Counted from the stretch's first letter, positions 16,417 to 25,345 are shown. The stretch is DNA of 64,000 nucleotides from Lactococcus garvieae (GCF_016027715.1 NZ_CP065691.1:434001-498000), one strand, 5' to 3'. Notes: generated from the sequence alone by a model not told the origin. Made by a program: numbers and translations.

Positions 16417-18087
16417 ATGAAAACAGATATCGAAATCGCACAAGAATGTACCATGCTGCCAATAACAGAAGTCGCTGAAAAGATCGGATTAAGTATTGAT
16501 GATATCGAACTTTATGGAAAATACAAAGCCAAAGTTCCACTTGATAGCTTAAACAAATTTGAAAGCAACAAAGAGGGAAAACTTGTACTGGTTACATCGA
16601 TTAATCCAACACCAGCTGGGGAAGGAAAATCTACAGTTACAGTTGGTTTAGCAGATGCTTTTTCTCGTTTAAATCAGAAAGTTATGGTTGCTTTGCGCGA
16701 GCCGTCATTAGGCCCTGTGATGGGAATTAAAGGTGGCGCGACCGGCGGAGGTTATGCCCAAGTTCTTCCGATGGAAGATATCAACCTTCATTTTACGGGT
16801 GATATTCATGCCATGACAACGGCCAATAATGCCATTGCAGCTCTTTTAGACAATCATATTTTCCAAGGAAATGCCCTTAATATTGATAGCCGTCGTGTAG
16901 TTTGGAAACGTGTTTTAGACATGAACGACCGTGAGCTGCGTCATATTGTGGCTGGTTTGGGAAGTGTCGTGAATGGTATTCCACGTGAAGATGGTTTCGA
17001 TATTACTGTAGCCAGTGAGATTATGGCTGTCCTTTGCTTGGCTACTTCATTAACAGACTTGAAAGAACGCCTGTCACGCATTGTTGTAGCCTATACTTAT
17101 GATCGCCAACCTGTGACCGTGGGAGATTTGGAAATTGAGGGTGCGATTACAGTATTGCTCAAAGATGCTCTTAAGCCAAACCTAGCACAAACTATGGAAG
17201 GAACGCCCGTTCTTGTACATGGAGGCCCTTTTGCTAATATTGCGCATGGCTGTAACTCTGTTTTGGCGACAAAAACCGCTTTACAGTTAGCAGATGTCAC
17301 AATTACCGAAGCCGGCTTTGGGGCTGATCTTGGGGGAGAAAAATTCCTCGATATCAAAACGCGTCAGCTTGGGAAAACGCCCGATGCTATTGTTATTGTC
17401 GCGACGCTTCGTGCCTTGAAAATGCACGGTGGCGTGGCTAAAACAGATCTGACACACGAAAATGTAGCCGCTGTAACTCAAGGCTTTGCGAATCTGAAAC
17501 GCCACATCAAAAACATGTCAAGCTATGGAGTGCCAATCATCGTTGCTATTAACCAATTTGCAAGCGATACAGAGGCTGAGATAGCCGAACTCACAAAACT
17601 TACAGAAGCCGAAGGTGTGGCAGTAAGCTTGACTCAAGTCTTTGAAAAAGGTGGAGCAGGCGGTATTGACTTAGCGGAAAAACTAACAGAAATGTTTACG
17701 CAAGAAACCGAGGAATTCCACTACCTTTATGATTTAGAAGCCTCTGTAAAGGAAAAGATAGAAACTGTTGTGACAGAAATTTATGGTGGAAGCTCAGTCA
17801 ATTTTTCAGCAAAAGCGACACGTCAATTAAAAGAAATTGAGGCAAATGGTTGGGATAAATTACCTGTTTGTATGGCCAAAACACAATACTCATTTTCTGA
17901 TGATCCGAAGTTACTTGCAGCGCCAGAAGGTTTTGAAGTCACTGTACGTGAGTTAGTACCTAAGATTGGTGCAGGTTTTATCGTCGCCCTACTTGGTGAC
18001 GTCATGACAATGCCAGGGTTGCCAAAAAAACCAGCAGCCCTGATCATGGATATTGATGAAGCAGGTAAGATTACAGGTCTATTTTAA
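16417..18087 (+). CDS. fhs: Formate-tetrahydrofolate ligase
   Basis: The 556-residue enzyme uses ATP to join formate and tetrahydrofolate, making 10-formyl-THF for purine and formyl-methionyl-tRNA synthesis. The P-loop [19 protein letters not shown] and the conserved [21 protein letters not shown] region are present, and the length is standard. An aagggag site precedes the ATG. A VOC-family gene follows 14 bases later, probably on the same transcript. Placement next to purine salvage fits one-carbon supply to purine metabolism. Confidence 0.97.
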   Translation: MKTDIEIAQECTMLPITEVAEKIGLSIDDIELYGKYKAKVPLDSLNKFESNKEGKLVLVTSINPTPAGEGKSTVTVGLADAFSRLNQKVMVALREPSLGPVMGIKGGATGGGYAQVLPMEDINLHFTGDIHAMTTANNAIAALLDNHIFQGNALNIDSRRVVWKRVLDMNDRELRHIVAGLGSVVNGIPREDGFDITVASEIMAVLCLATSLTDLKERLSRIVVAYTYDRQPVTVGDLEIEGAITVLLKDALKPNLAQTMEGTPVLVHGGPFANIAHGCNSVLATKTALQLADVTITEAGFGADLGGEKFLDIKTRQLGKTPDAIVIVATLRALKMHGGVAKTDLTHENVAAVTQGFANLKRHIKNMSSYGVPIIVAINQFASDTEAEIAELTKLTEAEGVAVSLTQVFEKGGAGGIDLAEKLTEMFTQETEEFHYLYDLEASVKEKIETVVTEIYGGSSVNFSAKATRQLKEIEANGWDKLPVCMAKTQYSFSDDPKLLAAPEGFEVTVRELVPKIGAGFIVALLGDVMTMPGLPKKPAALIMDIDEAGKITGLF

Positions 18088-18101
18088 GCAAAGGAGAGAA
18101 G

Positions 18102-18512
18102 ATGGTTAAATCGAAAGTTACGCCTTTTATTACTCTGAATGGTAAAGCGAAGGAAGCCATGACTTTTTATGCCGAAGTTTTACCAGATACAAAAGTTACA
18201 CGGATGGATTTTTACCGAGACAGTCCAGATTTTGCCGCAGTAGAAGAAGAGCTTGTTTTATACGGGTGCTTGTCCGTCAAGGGAGCAGAAGTCTTTTTCT
18301 TAGATATGCAAAAAGAATACGCTGCCCCAATGCCAAACTGGTCCAGCTCTCTCTATCTTGAATGTGATTCTGAAACTGAATTTGACCAAATCTTTGCTGC
18401 TCTATCGGTGGAAGGCACAGTAATGATGGGGCCAGAAGCAGTAGGCAATATTCGGAAATGTGCTTGGATTACAGATAAATTTGGGATTACGTGGCAGCCA
18501 GTCTGGGAGTAA
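18102..18512 (+). CDS. VOC superfamily protein, PhnB-like
   Basis: The 136-residue protein has the beta-alpha-beta-beta-beta pattern of the glyoxalase/bleomycin-resistance fold of PhnB-like proteins: VTPFITLNGKAKEAMTFYAE at the start and an ITDKFGITWQPVW ending. The family includes metal enzymes and binding proteins; the activity here is unknown. It sits 14 bases after fhs and shares its terminator. Confidence 0.8.
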   Translation: MVKSKVTPFITLNGKAKEAMTFYAEVLPDTKVTRMDFYRDSPDFAAVEEELVLYGCLSVKGAEVFFLDMQKEYAAPMPNWSSSLYLECDSETEFDQIFAALSVEGTVMMGPEAVGNIRKCAWITDKFGITWQPVWE

Positions 18513-18518
18513 AAGTAA

Positions 18519-18549
18519 AAGTTGTTCTTACTTAAGAACGACTTTTTTT
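18519..18549 (+). terminator. Terminator of the fhs operon
   Basis: AAAGTTGTTCTT pairs with AAGAACGACTTT (one G-U pair) and runs into a seven-T tract. Confidence 0.85.
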
Positions 18550-18684
18550 GATAGAAAAAGGTGATATTAAATAAACAAAATTCCGGTATAAAAAAATTTT
18601 AACCCCTTGATAAACAAATGATATGACAAACCTATATTGACCGTGGTAAACTTTAGTTATCAAAAAATTAAGGAGAACATTACT

Positions 18685-19542
18685 ATGAAAAAGTCACTGA
18701 AGCTTTCGCTCGCGCTCGTTTCGCTTATCGCCGCAGGAGCTTTAGCTGCTTGCAGTAATGGTGGTTCATCAAGTAAAGAAAAAGCAAAAACAAACCAAAC
18801 GGAAATTGTTGTAGCTACAGATGGTGCAACAAAACCATTTACATATTCGGACAGTCAAGGGAACTTGACAGGTTATGATATTGAAGTGGCACGGGCTGTT
18901 TTTGACAAGTTGCCAGAGTATAAAGTGACTTATCAAGCGGTTGACTTCTCTGGAATCGTTCCAGGACTTGACAGTGGGCGCTACCAGATGGGAGCCAATG
19001 ATTTCGGTTGGTCGAAAGAACGTGCAGAGAAATATAACTTTTCATCACCAATTTCTAAATCAAACAATGCTGTATTGACAAAAGAAGGCGATTATAAAAC
19101 TCTCGAAGATCTTGCAGGTAAAAGCACGATTGGTAACCCAGCATCAAACTATACAAAAATTATCAACGACTGGAACAAAGCTCATCCAGATAAAAAGATA
19201 AATATTAGTTACTCTGCCGACAGTACTTCGATCAATACCCGCTTTAACCAAATCGAATCTGGAAAAATTGATTTTATGCTTTATGATAAAATTTCTTTGC
19301 AGTCAAGTATTAAAGATCAAGGTTTTGACAGCTTAAAGATTCAAGACATCGATACTTCAACGGGTGATCCTGAGCATGATGGTTATGAATACTTCCTCTT
19401 TGCCAAGGATGATGCTGGTAAAGAGCTCCAAACAAAAGTCAACAAAGTACTTGCCGAACTTGAAAAAGATGGCACACTGAAAAAACTTTCAGAAAAATTC
19501 TTCGATGGAGACTTTGTACCTGAAGCAAGCAAGTTTAAATAA
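18685..19542 (+). CDS. Amino acid ABC transporter substrate-binding lipoprotein
   Basis: The 285-residue lipoprotein has a signal peptide ending in the lipobox LAAC, followed by a bacterial extracellular solute-binding family 3 domain (EIVVATDGATKPFTYSDSQG, then LTGYDIEVARAVF). It captures a polar amino acid, possibly cystine, outside the cell for the permease and ATPase encoded downstream. I chose ATG 18685 because aaggag precedes it; an in-frame upstream start at 18637 lacks a site and would spoil the signal peptide. It is separated from the permease gene by structured RNA, which could keep binding protein in excess. Confidence 0.9.
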   Translation: MKKSLKLSLALVSLIAAGALAACSNGGSSSKEKAKTNQTEIVVATDGATKPFTYSDSQGNLTGYDIEVARAVFDKLPEYKVTYQAVDFSGIVPGLDSGRYQMGANDFGWSKERAEKYNFSSPISKSNNAVLTKEGDYKTLEDLAGKSTIGNPASNYTKIINDWNKAHPDKKINISYSADSTSINTRFNQIESGKIDFMLYDKISLQSSIKDQGFDSLKIQDIDTSTGDPEHDGYEYFLFAKDDAGKELQTKVNKVLAELEKDGTLKKLSEKFFDGDFVPEASKFK

Positions 19543-19551
19543 ATATTTCAC

Positions 19552-19665
19552 ATACAAGAAAAAAACATTAGTTTCTTGTATAATAGTAGGAGTAGTGTAA
19601 AAGCTGTCCCTGAGTTTCTCACACACAAACTATTTGTGGCACGAGTGAGGGATTCAGACAGCTTT
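19552..19665 (+). promoter_or_regulatory. Structured region between binding-protein and permease genes
   Basis: ATACAAGAAA at 19552-19561 pairs perfectly with TTTCTTGTAT at 19572-19581. Then AAAGCTGTC near 19600-19608 pairs with GACAGCTTT at 19657-19665, enclosing a perfect CACAAA-CTA-TTTGTG hairpin at 19624-19638. A TATAAT overlaps the first stem at 19579-19584. This looks like an internal promoter combined with an RNA structure that could attenuate or stabilise the transcript and lower permease output relative to binding protein. Confidence 0.5.
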
Positions 19666-19685
19666 CTTTGATGAAGAGATATAAA

Positions 19686-20573
19686 ATGAATAAAAATAAA
19701 AAAATAATTTTAGGCTTAGGAGTTTTGCTCCTGTTGATTATCTTGCCTATGCTTCCGTTTTTAATAATGGAAGGGCAGTATAGTTTTAATGATTTTTGGA
19801 CAATGTTTTTCACTAAGATTTTTAGTTGGAAGGACTTCACTGCAGCTTTCGTGCCCATCATCAAGATGATCCCAATATCTTTGCAAATGACGGTAATCGC
19901 CATGTTTTTTGGTCTTATACTTGGTCTCTTGTTGGCTCTGGTACGAATAAATAAAATTCCTATTTTGGATCAATTGCGTGCCTTGTTCGTCTCGTTCACA
20001 CGTGGAACGCCTATCTTGGTACAGCTTTATCTGACTTATACAGGTATTCCCTTGATTCTTAAAGCAATCAATATGAACTATGGTACAAATTATACCGTGA
20101 ACTCGGTGCCAGCGATGCTTTTTGTTATCGTTGCTTTTGCACTCAATGAAGGGGCATATAATTCAGAAACCATTCGTTCAGCCATTCAGTCAGTAGATAA
20201 GGGACAGATCGAAGCCGCTCGTTCTTTAGGAATGACAAATGTTCAAGTTTTCTGGCGTGTAACCTTGCCCGAAGCTGCATCTGTCGCTACAGCACCTTTA
20301 GGTAATGCATTGATTGGTTTGCTCAAATCCACATCACTTGCTTTTGTTGCTGGAGTGGTTGAGATGACAGCTCAAGCGCAAATTATCGGAGGCTCAACTT
20401 TCCGTCTCTTTGAAACTTATTTGGCCTTAGCCTTAGTATACTGGCCTATCTGTATTGTTCTGGAAATCTTGATTCGCAAAATTGAAAGTAATTTAGAAAT
20501 CAAAATGCCTAAAGCCGCTCGCAAAATTTCCCTTGGGCGCAATCCTTTTGATAACGGGGTGACTAACAAATGA
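19686..20573 (+). CDS. Amino acid ABC transporter permease
   Basis: The 295-residue permease has several membrane helices and the ABC import signature loop EAARSLGMTNVQVFWRVTLP, where it contacts the ATPase. A polar amino acid permease domain (HisM type) spans most of the protein. The ATG at 19686 has a gaagag site; an upstream in-frame TTG/ATG at 19668/19671 is less likely because it lies in the hairpin. The stop overlaps the ATPase start by four bases, so both are coupled. Confidence 0.9.
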   Translation: MNKNKKIILGLGVLLLLIILPMLPFLIMEGQYSFNDFWTMFFTKIFSWKDFTAAFVPIIKMIPISLQMTVIAMFFGLILGLLLALVRINKIPILDQLRALFVSFTRGTPILVQLYLTYTGIPLILKAINMNYGTNYTVNSVPAMLFVIVAFALNEGAYNSETIRSAIQSVDKGQIEAARSLGMTNVQVFWRVTLPEAASVATAPLGNALIGLLKSTSLAFVAGVVEMTAQAQIIGGSTFRLFETYLALALVYWPICIVLEILIRKIESNLEIKMPKAARKISLGRNPFDNGVTNK

Positions 20574-21331
20574 TAAAAATTTCAAATTTAAGCAAAGCTT
20601 TCGCTGGAAATGTTGTCCTTGATAATCTTAATCTCGAAATCAATGAAGGCGACGTTATTGCACTTATCGGTGCATCAGGCGCGGGTAAATCAACCTTCCT
20701 CCGCTCGATTAATTACTTGGAAGAAGCAGACAGTGGCCGGTTAGAAATAGACGACTTTAAAGTAGATTTTGAAAAAATCAGTAAACAAGAGATTCTTGAG
20801 CTTCGTCGCAAAACAGGAATGGTCTTTCAGCAGTTCAATCTTTTTGAACGACGGACAGCGCTCCAAAACGTTATGGAAGGCTTAATTCAAGTCAAAAAAA
20901 TGCCGAAAGCTGAGGCTCAAAAGCTTGCGGAAGAAAACTTGATCAAAGTAGGCTTAGGAGATCGTATGGATTACTATCCTAAGTTTTTATCAGGTGGACA
21001 AAAACAGCGCGTGGGAATTGCTAGAGCCATGGCTATGCAACCCACCTTGCTCTTGCTTGATGAACCGACATCTGCTTTGGACCCTGAACTCGTGGGTGAG
21101 GTACAAGACACGATTGTGAATGCAGCGAAGAACAAACAAACAATGGTTCTTGTCAGTCATGAGATGGATTTTGTCTATAATGTAGCAACCAAGGTACTTT
21201 TCCTTGAAAAAGGGAAAATTATTGAGGAAGGTAGTCCAGAAGAAGTATTTCATCATCCAAAAAATCCACGTACGAGTGAATTTTTGTCTCGCCACGTGAA
21301 AACTATCGATATAGGAAGTACGAATGATTAA
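20570..21331 (+). CDS. Amino acid ABC transporter ATP-binding protein
   Basis: The 253-residue ATPase has Walker A (GASGAGKST), a Q-loop (MVFQQFNLF), the signature LSGGQKQRVGIARAM, Walker B (LLLLDEPTSALDP) and the switch His in VSHEM. It powers the importer made by the two genes upstream. The family pattern matches polar amino acid importers of the GlnQ/TcyC group; the true substrate cannot be fixed from sequence. It overlaps the small membrane protein gene downstream by eight bases. Confidence 0.93.
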   Translation: MIKISNLSKAFAGNVVLDNLNLEINEGDVIALIGASGAGKSTFLRSINYLEEADSGRLEIDDFKVDFEKISKQEILELRRKTGMVFQQFNLFERRTALQNVMEGLIQVKKMPKAEAQKLAEENLIKVGLGDRMDYYPKFLSGGQKQRVGIARAMAMQPTLLLLDEPTSALDPELVGEVQDTIVNAAKNKQTMVLVSHEMDFVYNVATKVLFLEKGKIIEEGSPEEVFHHPKNPRTSEFLSRHVKTIDIGSTND

Positions 21332-21551
21332 TTTAGTTTTGCAATTTTATCTTAAAGGTTTATTAGTTTCTTTTCTCCTAGTAGGAGGGCTTAGTCTTTT
21401 ATATGGTTTTATCTATTGGGCACGGAACCGTCATAAGCCACGGAATGTTTGGCGTAACCGTCTGTTTGACATTATCTTAGTGGATATTTTGACTATTCCT
21501 ATTTTGAGCTTTGCAGTTGTTGGCTTCTTAATCATATTAAGGATAAGATGA
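21324..21551 (+). CDS. DUF4059 small membrane protein
   Basis: The 75-residue protein has two hydrophobic helices (about residues 5-29 and 48-72) joined by a basic loop (WARNRHKPRNVWRNRLFD). DUF4059 proteins occur in streptococci and lactococci between an amino acid ABC transporter and trxB, exactly as here. The role is unknown, but the conserved position and overlap with the ATPase gene suggest a link to the transporter. Confidence 0.75.
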   Translation: MINLVLQFYLKGLLVSFLLVGGLSLLYGFIYWARNRHKPRNVWRNRLFDIILVDILTIPILSFAVVGFLIILRIR

Positions 21552-21621
21552 TGTGCAATCAAAATAATGGCAAATATTCTAAAGAGAATCTATAATGGTT
21601 CTATACTTAAAGAGGTGAATT

Positions 21622-22542
21622 ATGACAGAACAAATATATGATGTAGTAGTTATCGGTGCAGGCCCTGCGGGAATGACCGCGGCTATGTACAGCGCTAGAA
21701 GCGAGATGAAAACACTCCTCTTGGAACGTGGTGTTCCAGGTGGTCAAATGAATAATACAGCAGAAATTGAAAATTACCCAGGTTATGGACAAATCATGGG
21801 CCCAGAACTTTCGATGAAAATGTATGAACCTTTGGCTGAGCTTGGTGTTGAAAATGCTTATGGTTTTGTAACATCTATTGTTGATAATGGTGACACAAAA
21901 ACAATCAATACTGAAGAAGAAGCTTTCGAAACAAAAACAATTATTATCGCTACAGGAGCTAATCACCGTAAGTTAGGTGTTCCTGGTGAGGAAGAGTACG
22001 GTGCGCGTGGTGTGTCATACTGTGCGGTTTGTGACGGTGCTTTCTTCCGAGACCAAGATATCTTAGTTGTGGGTGGGGGCGATTCCGCCGTTGAAGAAGC
22101 AATCTTCTTGACACGTTTTGGTAAAACAGTAACAATCATGCACCGTCGTGACGAACTTCGTGCCCAAAAAATCATTCAAGAACGTGCTTTTTCAAACGAA
22201 AAAATCAAGTTTATTTGGGATTCTGTTCTTGAAGAAATCAAAGGTGACGAGCGTAAAATCGGATCAGTACGTTACAAAAATGTGAAAACAGGTGAAGTAA
22301 CGGAAGCTGAATTTGGTGGTCTCTTTATCTATGTTGGTTTGGATGCAGTATCTGAATTTGCACGTGACTTAGGCATTACCGATGAAGAAGGCTGGATCAT
22401 TACAGATGCCAGCATGAAGACAACTGTTCCTGGTATCTTTGCCGTTGGTGATGTTCGCCAAAAAGATTTCCGTCAAATCACTACAGCTGTCGGTGATGGA
22501 GCTCAAGCTGCACAAGAGGCTTATAAGTACGTGGAAGGCTAA
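21622..22542 (+). CDS. trxB: Thioredoxin reductase
   Basis: The 306-residue flavoenzyme reduces thioredoxin with NADPH. It has an FAD-binding VVVIGAGPAGMTAAMYSAR, the redox-active CAVC (Cys 134 and 137), the NADPH-binding LVVGGGDSAVEEAIFLTR and the C-terminal FAVGDVRQKDFRQITTAVGD. The length is standard. A gaggtg site precedes the ATG. The conserved neighbourhood with a polar amino acid importer supports a cystine or thiol-related context, though that is inference. Confidence 0.97.
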   Translation: MTEQIYDVVVIGAGPAGMTAAMYSARSEMKTLLLERGVPGGQMNNTAEIENYPGYGQIMGPELSMKMYEPLAELGVENAYGFVTSIVDNGDTKTINTEEEAFETKTIIIATGANHRKLGVPGEEEYGARGVSYCAVCDGAFFRDQDILVVGGGDSAVEEAIFLTRFGKTVTIMHRRDELRAQKIIQERAFSNEKIKFIWDSVLEEIKGDERKIGSVRYKNVKTGEVTEAEFGGLFIYVGLDAVSEFARDLGITDEEGWIITDASMKTTVPGIFAVGDVRQKDFRQITTAVGDGAQAAQEAYKYVEG

Positions 22543-22658
22543 CCGATGAGAAAGAGCCCCTTCTAAGTCGAACTGAAAAGGGATTATACTCAGAGCTTGT
22601 GTCAACTTTTTTTCGAAAAGATACACAGGAAAGATAACGTATAAAGATTTTTAAAATA

Positions 22659-22718
22659 AAAAACTCCTACTAAGAGGGAGATAGGAACAACTCCTATGTT
22701 CACTTAGTAGGGGTTTTT
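22659..22718 (+). terminator. Compound terminator after trxB
   Basis: AAAAACTCCTACTAAG pairs with CTTAGTAGGGGTTTTT (one G-U pair), enclosing a second hairpin, ATAGGA with TCCTAT. The T-rich tail makes it a strong Rho-independent terminator. Confidence 0.8.
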
Positions 22719-22887
22719 ATTTTGTTTTAAAACCTATCTATAGAAAAAGAGAAGGTTTTGCTGTAGTTTGAGTAAAACAAAAAGTAATGTGTACAATATA
22801 AAACAGAAATATATAGAAATCATTTCGTCATCAAAAAGATAAATGTTAAAATATTATGAGAGAGATTTTTAGTTTATTTTAAAAGAC

Positions 22888-22916
22888 TTGACGGGGTGAA
22901 CGTGATGACTTATAAT
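22888..22916 (+). promoter_or_regulatory. Near-consensus promoter firing into the CAGCA repeat
   Basis: TTGACG at 22888-22893 and TATAAT at 22911-22916 are separated by exactly 17 bases. The expected start site, seven or so bases after the -10 box, falls inside the first copies of the pentamer array. The array length would therefore set the length and composition of the very 5' end of the transcript. Confidence 0.75.
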
Positions 22917-22920
22917 CGGC

Positions 22921-23015
22921 CAGCACAGCACAGCACAGCACAGCACAGCACAGCACAGCACAGCACAGCACAGCACAGCACAGCACAGCACAGCACAGCA
23001 CAGCACAGCACAGCA
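22921..23015 (+). repeat. Pentanucleotide tandem array, 19 copies of CAGCA
   Basis: Nineteen uninterrupted copies of CAGCA lie directly downstream of the promoter and upstream of the surface-protein gene. Perfect copies of a five-base unit are prone to slipped-strand mispairing. Because five is not a multiple of three, each change in copy number shifts the reading frame of any ORF passing through; one such ORF runs from 22896 or 22905 to 23096 and begins MTYNRPAQHSTAQHS. The actual copy number in the assembly may itself be uncertain. Contingency-locus behaviour is inferred. Confidence 0.9.
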
Positions 23016-23017
23016 CA

Positions 23018-23112
23018 AGCGGTAGACACCCGCCTCTTTTTACTTGCACCCAAACGCTCGGGACCTCTGGAGCGCTTTTTTCGTGCCCCGCCATAAGGCG
23101 TTAGCACGAAAG
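23018..23112 (+). terminator. Three GC-rich hairpins between the repeat and the surface-protein gene
   Basis: The first is GCGGT with ACCCGC at 23019-23033, followed by CTCTTTTTA. The second is CGCTC with GAGCG at 23055-23074, followed by CTTTTTT. The third is TCGTGC at 23081-23086 with GCACGA at 23104-23109, enclosing CGCC-ATAA-GGCG. The first two look like terminators, so transcripts starting in the repeat may stop before the gene unless read-through is allowed. Confidence 0.6.
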
Positions 23113-23158
23113 ATTGAGTTAAATAGAAAAACTATAACTGTAAAGAAAGGGTATCACT

Positions 23159-24793
23159 ATGACACCAGAAAAGAAAAAAAACCGGAGATTACGTAACTAC
23201 GTCCTCCTCTCCCTCTTATTGCTCCTCATCGGAGGCACTTATGCTTTTACCGCCTTTAACCAGCGGGCCATCAATGACCGAGAAAACCAAATCGAGATTA
23301 ACGTGGGTGGCCGTGTCCACGACTACTATAACCGTGACACCGAAAACAAAGATGTCTTTGTCGAAAACTACGGCGAACGTCCCATCATGGCCCGTATCCG
23401 CTTGTCGGAGTTTTTAGAAACCCGCCAAACAGGTCAAGACAGCTGGACTCAGCTTGTAGCGGGAACAGAGCGTAACAACTTGGACTCCTGGACCACATGG
23501 ATGCCTAATGCCACCAATATCAATGACCGACTCAACACCGACCCGTCCAATGCTTTTGACCGCTATGCCCGCCTGACTTTTGGCTGGAGCCGTGAAGGCC
23601 GAGATGCCCCATGGTACATGCCAACCTTCAACCATGACAACATGGATCAGATGACAGCAGCCGCAGGCCATGCCCGGGACTACATCGCAGGAGGGGGTGC
23701 AACAGATGCGACCACTGATGGCGCGACGCATCCCGGAGATGGAACCGACGATTATTGGTCGGAAACAGACAGCTTTGACAACAGTGCGCTCACTTGGCCG
23801 GGCGAAGCCATCACCAATGATGCGGCCCAAAACCTCCACCAGCAACGTGCCCCAATGACCATCGAGCAGTGGGCGCAACTCCAACCTAATCAACAAATCG
23901 GTGACTTCTGGGTGGTGGATTACCAAACAGGCTGGGCTTACTGGGCCTCACTCCTAGAACCTGGTGAAGCGACTTCTTACCTGCTGGATGCGGCAGAGAT
24001 GACGGCGGCTATCGAAGATACAGTCTTCAATGGCTCTTACTACTATGGGATTCATGTGGAGAGTGGACTGGTCAGTCCCGACAACAGTGACGACTTCCTA
24101 CCTGATGGCGATTCACGCTTAGCCGACTTCCTCACAGGTATCCGAAATAACTCGATGATTGACAGTGGCAACCCACGCCCAGATATTGATTCTCCACCTT
24201 CCGATTTTAACTTTGGGGCCATGCATCCGGGACGTGTCTTTACTATGTCAGGGGAACAGTACCGTTATCTGGAAGACATGGGCAATGGCAACCACATGAT
24301 TATCCGTAATAATGCCATCCGTAATGTCTCTTGGAATGACCAAGAAGCGGAACTTACCGCTTGGTATAGCACTCTTGATGGCACCGTTCAAGCCATGGTC
24401 CAGCCTGTCGCCAATAGCTTTACAACAGGAGAAGTTATAGATAGTGCGGTGAATTTTACGGGTGGTGAGAGATGGATTCCCAATAACTTAACAGGCGCTG
24501 TTGCGGATGACATCACTCAAGTTGACCCAAGCGGAACCGCACGCGCCTTTGCCCTTTCACTTGCGGATGTGACCCGTTTATCTGGAGAAGGCTTAGCTTT
24601 TTCAAATCCTACACAACGTGCCTCCCAACCTCTAGGCTGGTGGTGGCTTCGTACCCCTAGTACCCCAAGTAGTGCTTGGCTCGTGCACGGTAGCGGCGGT
24701 GTTGGTCTGCTGGGTGGCGGTAATGGCAAGTCCCTTAGCTCTTCCAATGGGGGTGCCCGCCCCGCCCTCATCATCAACCAACCCACAAACTAA
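23159..24793 (+). CDS. Large exported protein: SipW-type N-terminus, DUF6273-like C-terminus
   Basis: The 544-residue protein has a basic N-terminus and one hydrophobic helix (residues 15-35, LLLLLIGGTYAFTAFNQRA). This is the form seen in SipW-dependent, TasA/camelysin-like exported proteins, and the KDVFVENYGERPIMARIRLS segment at about 65-85 supports that. The last 65 residues (GWWWLRTPSTPSSAWLVHGS, then GGARPALIIN) resemble the DUF6273/C-type-lectin-like domain with WLRTP and RPAL motifs. There is no LPXTG or C-terminal anchor. An aagaaaggg site precedes the ATG. GC content is clearly higher than in neighbouring genes, suggesting recent transfer. No SipW peptidase or partner gene is nearby. 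A surface or matrix role is likely. Confidence 0.75.
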   Translation: MTPEKKKNRRLRNYVLLSLLLLLIGGTYAFTAFNQRAINDRENQIEINVGGRVHDYYNRDTENKDVFVENYGERPIMARIRLSEFLETRQTGQDSWTQLVAGTERNNLDSWTTWMPNATNINDRLNTDPSNAFDRYARLTFGWSREGRDAPWYMPTFNHDNMDQMTAAAGHARDYIAGGGATDATTDGATHPGDGTDDYWSETDSFDNSALTWPGEAITNDAAQNLHQQRAPMTIEQWAQLQPNQQIGDFWVVDYQTGWAYWASLLEPGEATSYLLDAAEMTAAIEDTVFNGSYYYGIHVESGLVSPDNSDDFLPDGDSRLADFLTGIRNNSMIDSGNPRPDIDSPPSDFNFGAMHPGRVFTMSGEQYRYLEDMGNGNHMIIRNNAIRNVSWNDQEAELTAWYSTLDGTVQAMVQPVANSFTTGEVIDSAVNFTGGERWIPNNLTGAVADDITQVDPSGTARAFALSLADVTRLSGEGLAFSNPTQRASQPLGWWWLRTPSTPSSAWLVHGSGGVGLLGGGNGKSLSSSNGGARPALIINQPTN

Positions 24794-24975
24794 AAATACA
24801 ATCTAATAAAGAAAGAAGAAGCCAAATAGATCACCTGCTGAAAAACTCTCACTTTTATCTTTATTTGAAAGCTACTCGTCCTATCCTTCCTTTTTTGTGG
24901 TATGACATTCGTATTCTAGTAATAATTGTGTTATAATTGCAGTAGTGTAATTCTGATTAAGGAAGAAAAATATAT

Positions 24976-25224
24976 ATGGATAAAGTAATTTATGACGTTT
25001 TACTCGTCGCTATGTTGGTTATTTCTGCAATTTTAGTTATTTCGATTTTGATGCAGCCTTCAAAACAAGATGGTGCAGCTGACGCGTTTTCAGGTGGTTC
25101 GGGTGAACTTTTTGAACGACGTAAAGCCCGTGGTTTTGAAGCAGTAATGCAAAGATTTACAGCTATAACTATCGGAATTTGGTTAGTTCTTGGCTTTATT
25201 TTAGTTGTTTTATCAACAAAGTAA
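24976..25224 (+). CDS. secG: Preprotein translocase subunit SecG
   Basis: The 82-residue protein has two membrane helices (about residues 4-26 and 57-80) with the SecG signature ISILMQPSKQDGAADAFSGG between them. It is the auxiliary channel subunit that assists SecYE/SecA protein export. A tataat lies about 25 bases upstream and ggaag-type site precedes the ATG. In related lactococci secG is close to rnr; here about 10 kb of other genes lies between them. Confidence 0.93.
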   Translation: MDKVIYDVLLVAMLVISAILVISILMQPSKQDGAADAFSGGSGELFERRKARGFEAVMQRFTAITIGIWLVLGFILVVLSTK

Positions 25225-25250
25225 ATTAAAAATAGCAAAGCTTATTATAA

Positions 25251-25283
25251 AGTGATAGCTCCTGTGTGAGTTATCATTTTTTC
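25251..25283 (+). terminator. Terminator after secG
   Basis: TGATAGCTC pairs with GAGTTATCA (one G-U pair) around a six-base loop and is followed by T6. Confidence 0.8.
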
Positions 25284-25345
25284 TTGCTTGAAATATTATA
25301 GGCAAATTTTGACAGCTGCTTAAAATTTTTTGATATAATTTACCT

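Noticed and set aside
22921-23015. CRISPR array
   Set aside because: The repeats are five bases long with no spacers and no cas genes nearby; it is a microsatellite.
22896-23107. Repeat-encoded proteins on either strand through the CAGCA array
   Set aside because: Long open frames here are a by-product of a stop-free five-base repeat. The best plus-strand start lies upstream of the predicted transcription start.
24600-24793. Diversity-generating retroelement target region
   Set aside because: The C-terminal domain resembles variable ligand-binding domains, but no reverse transcriptase, template repeat or accessory gene is present in the window.
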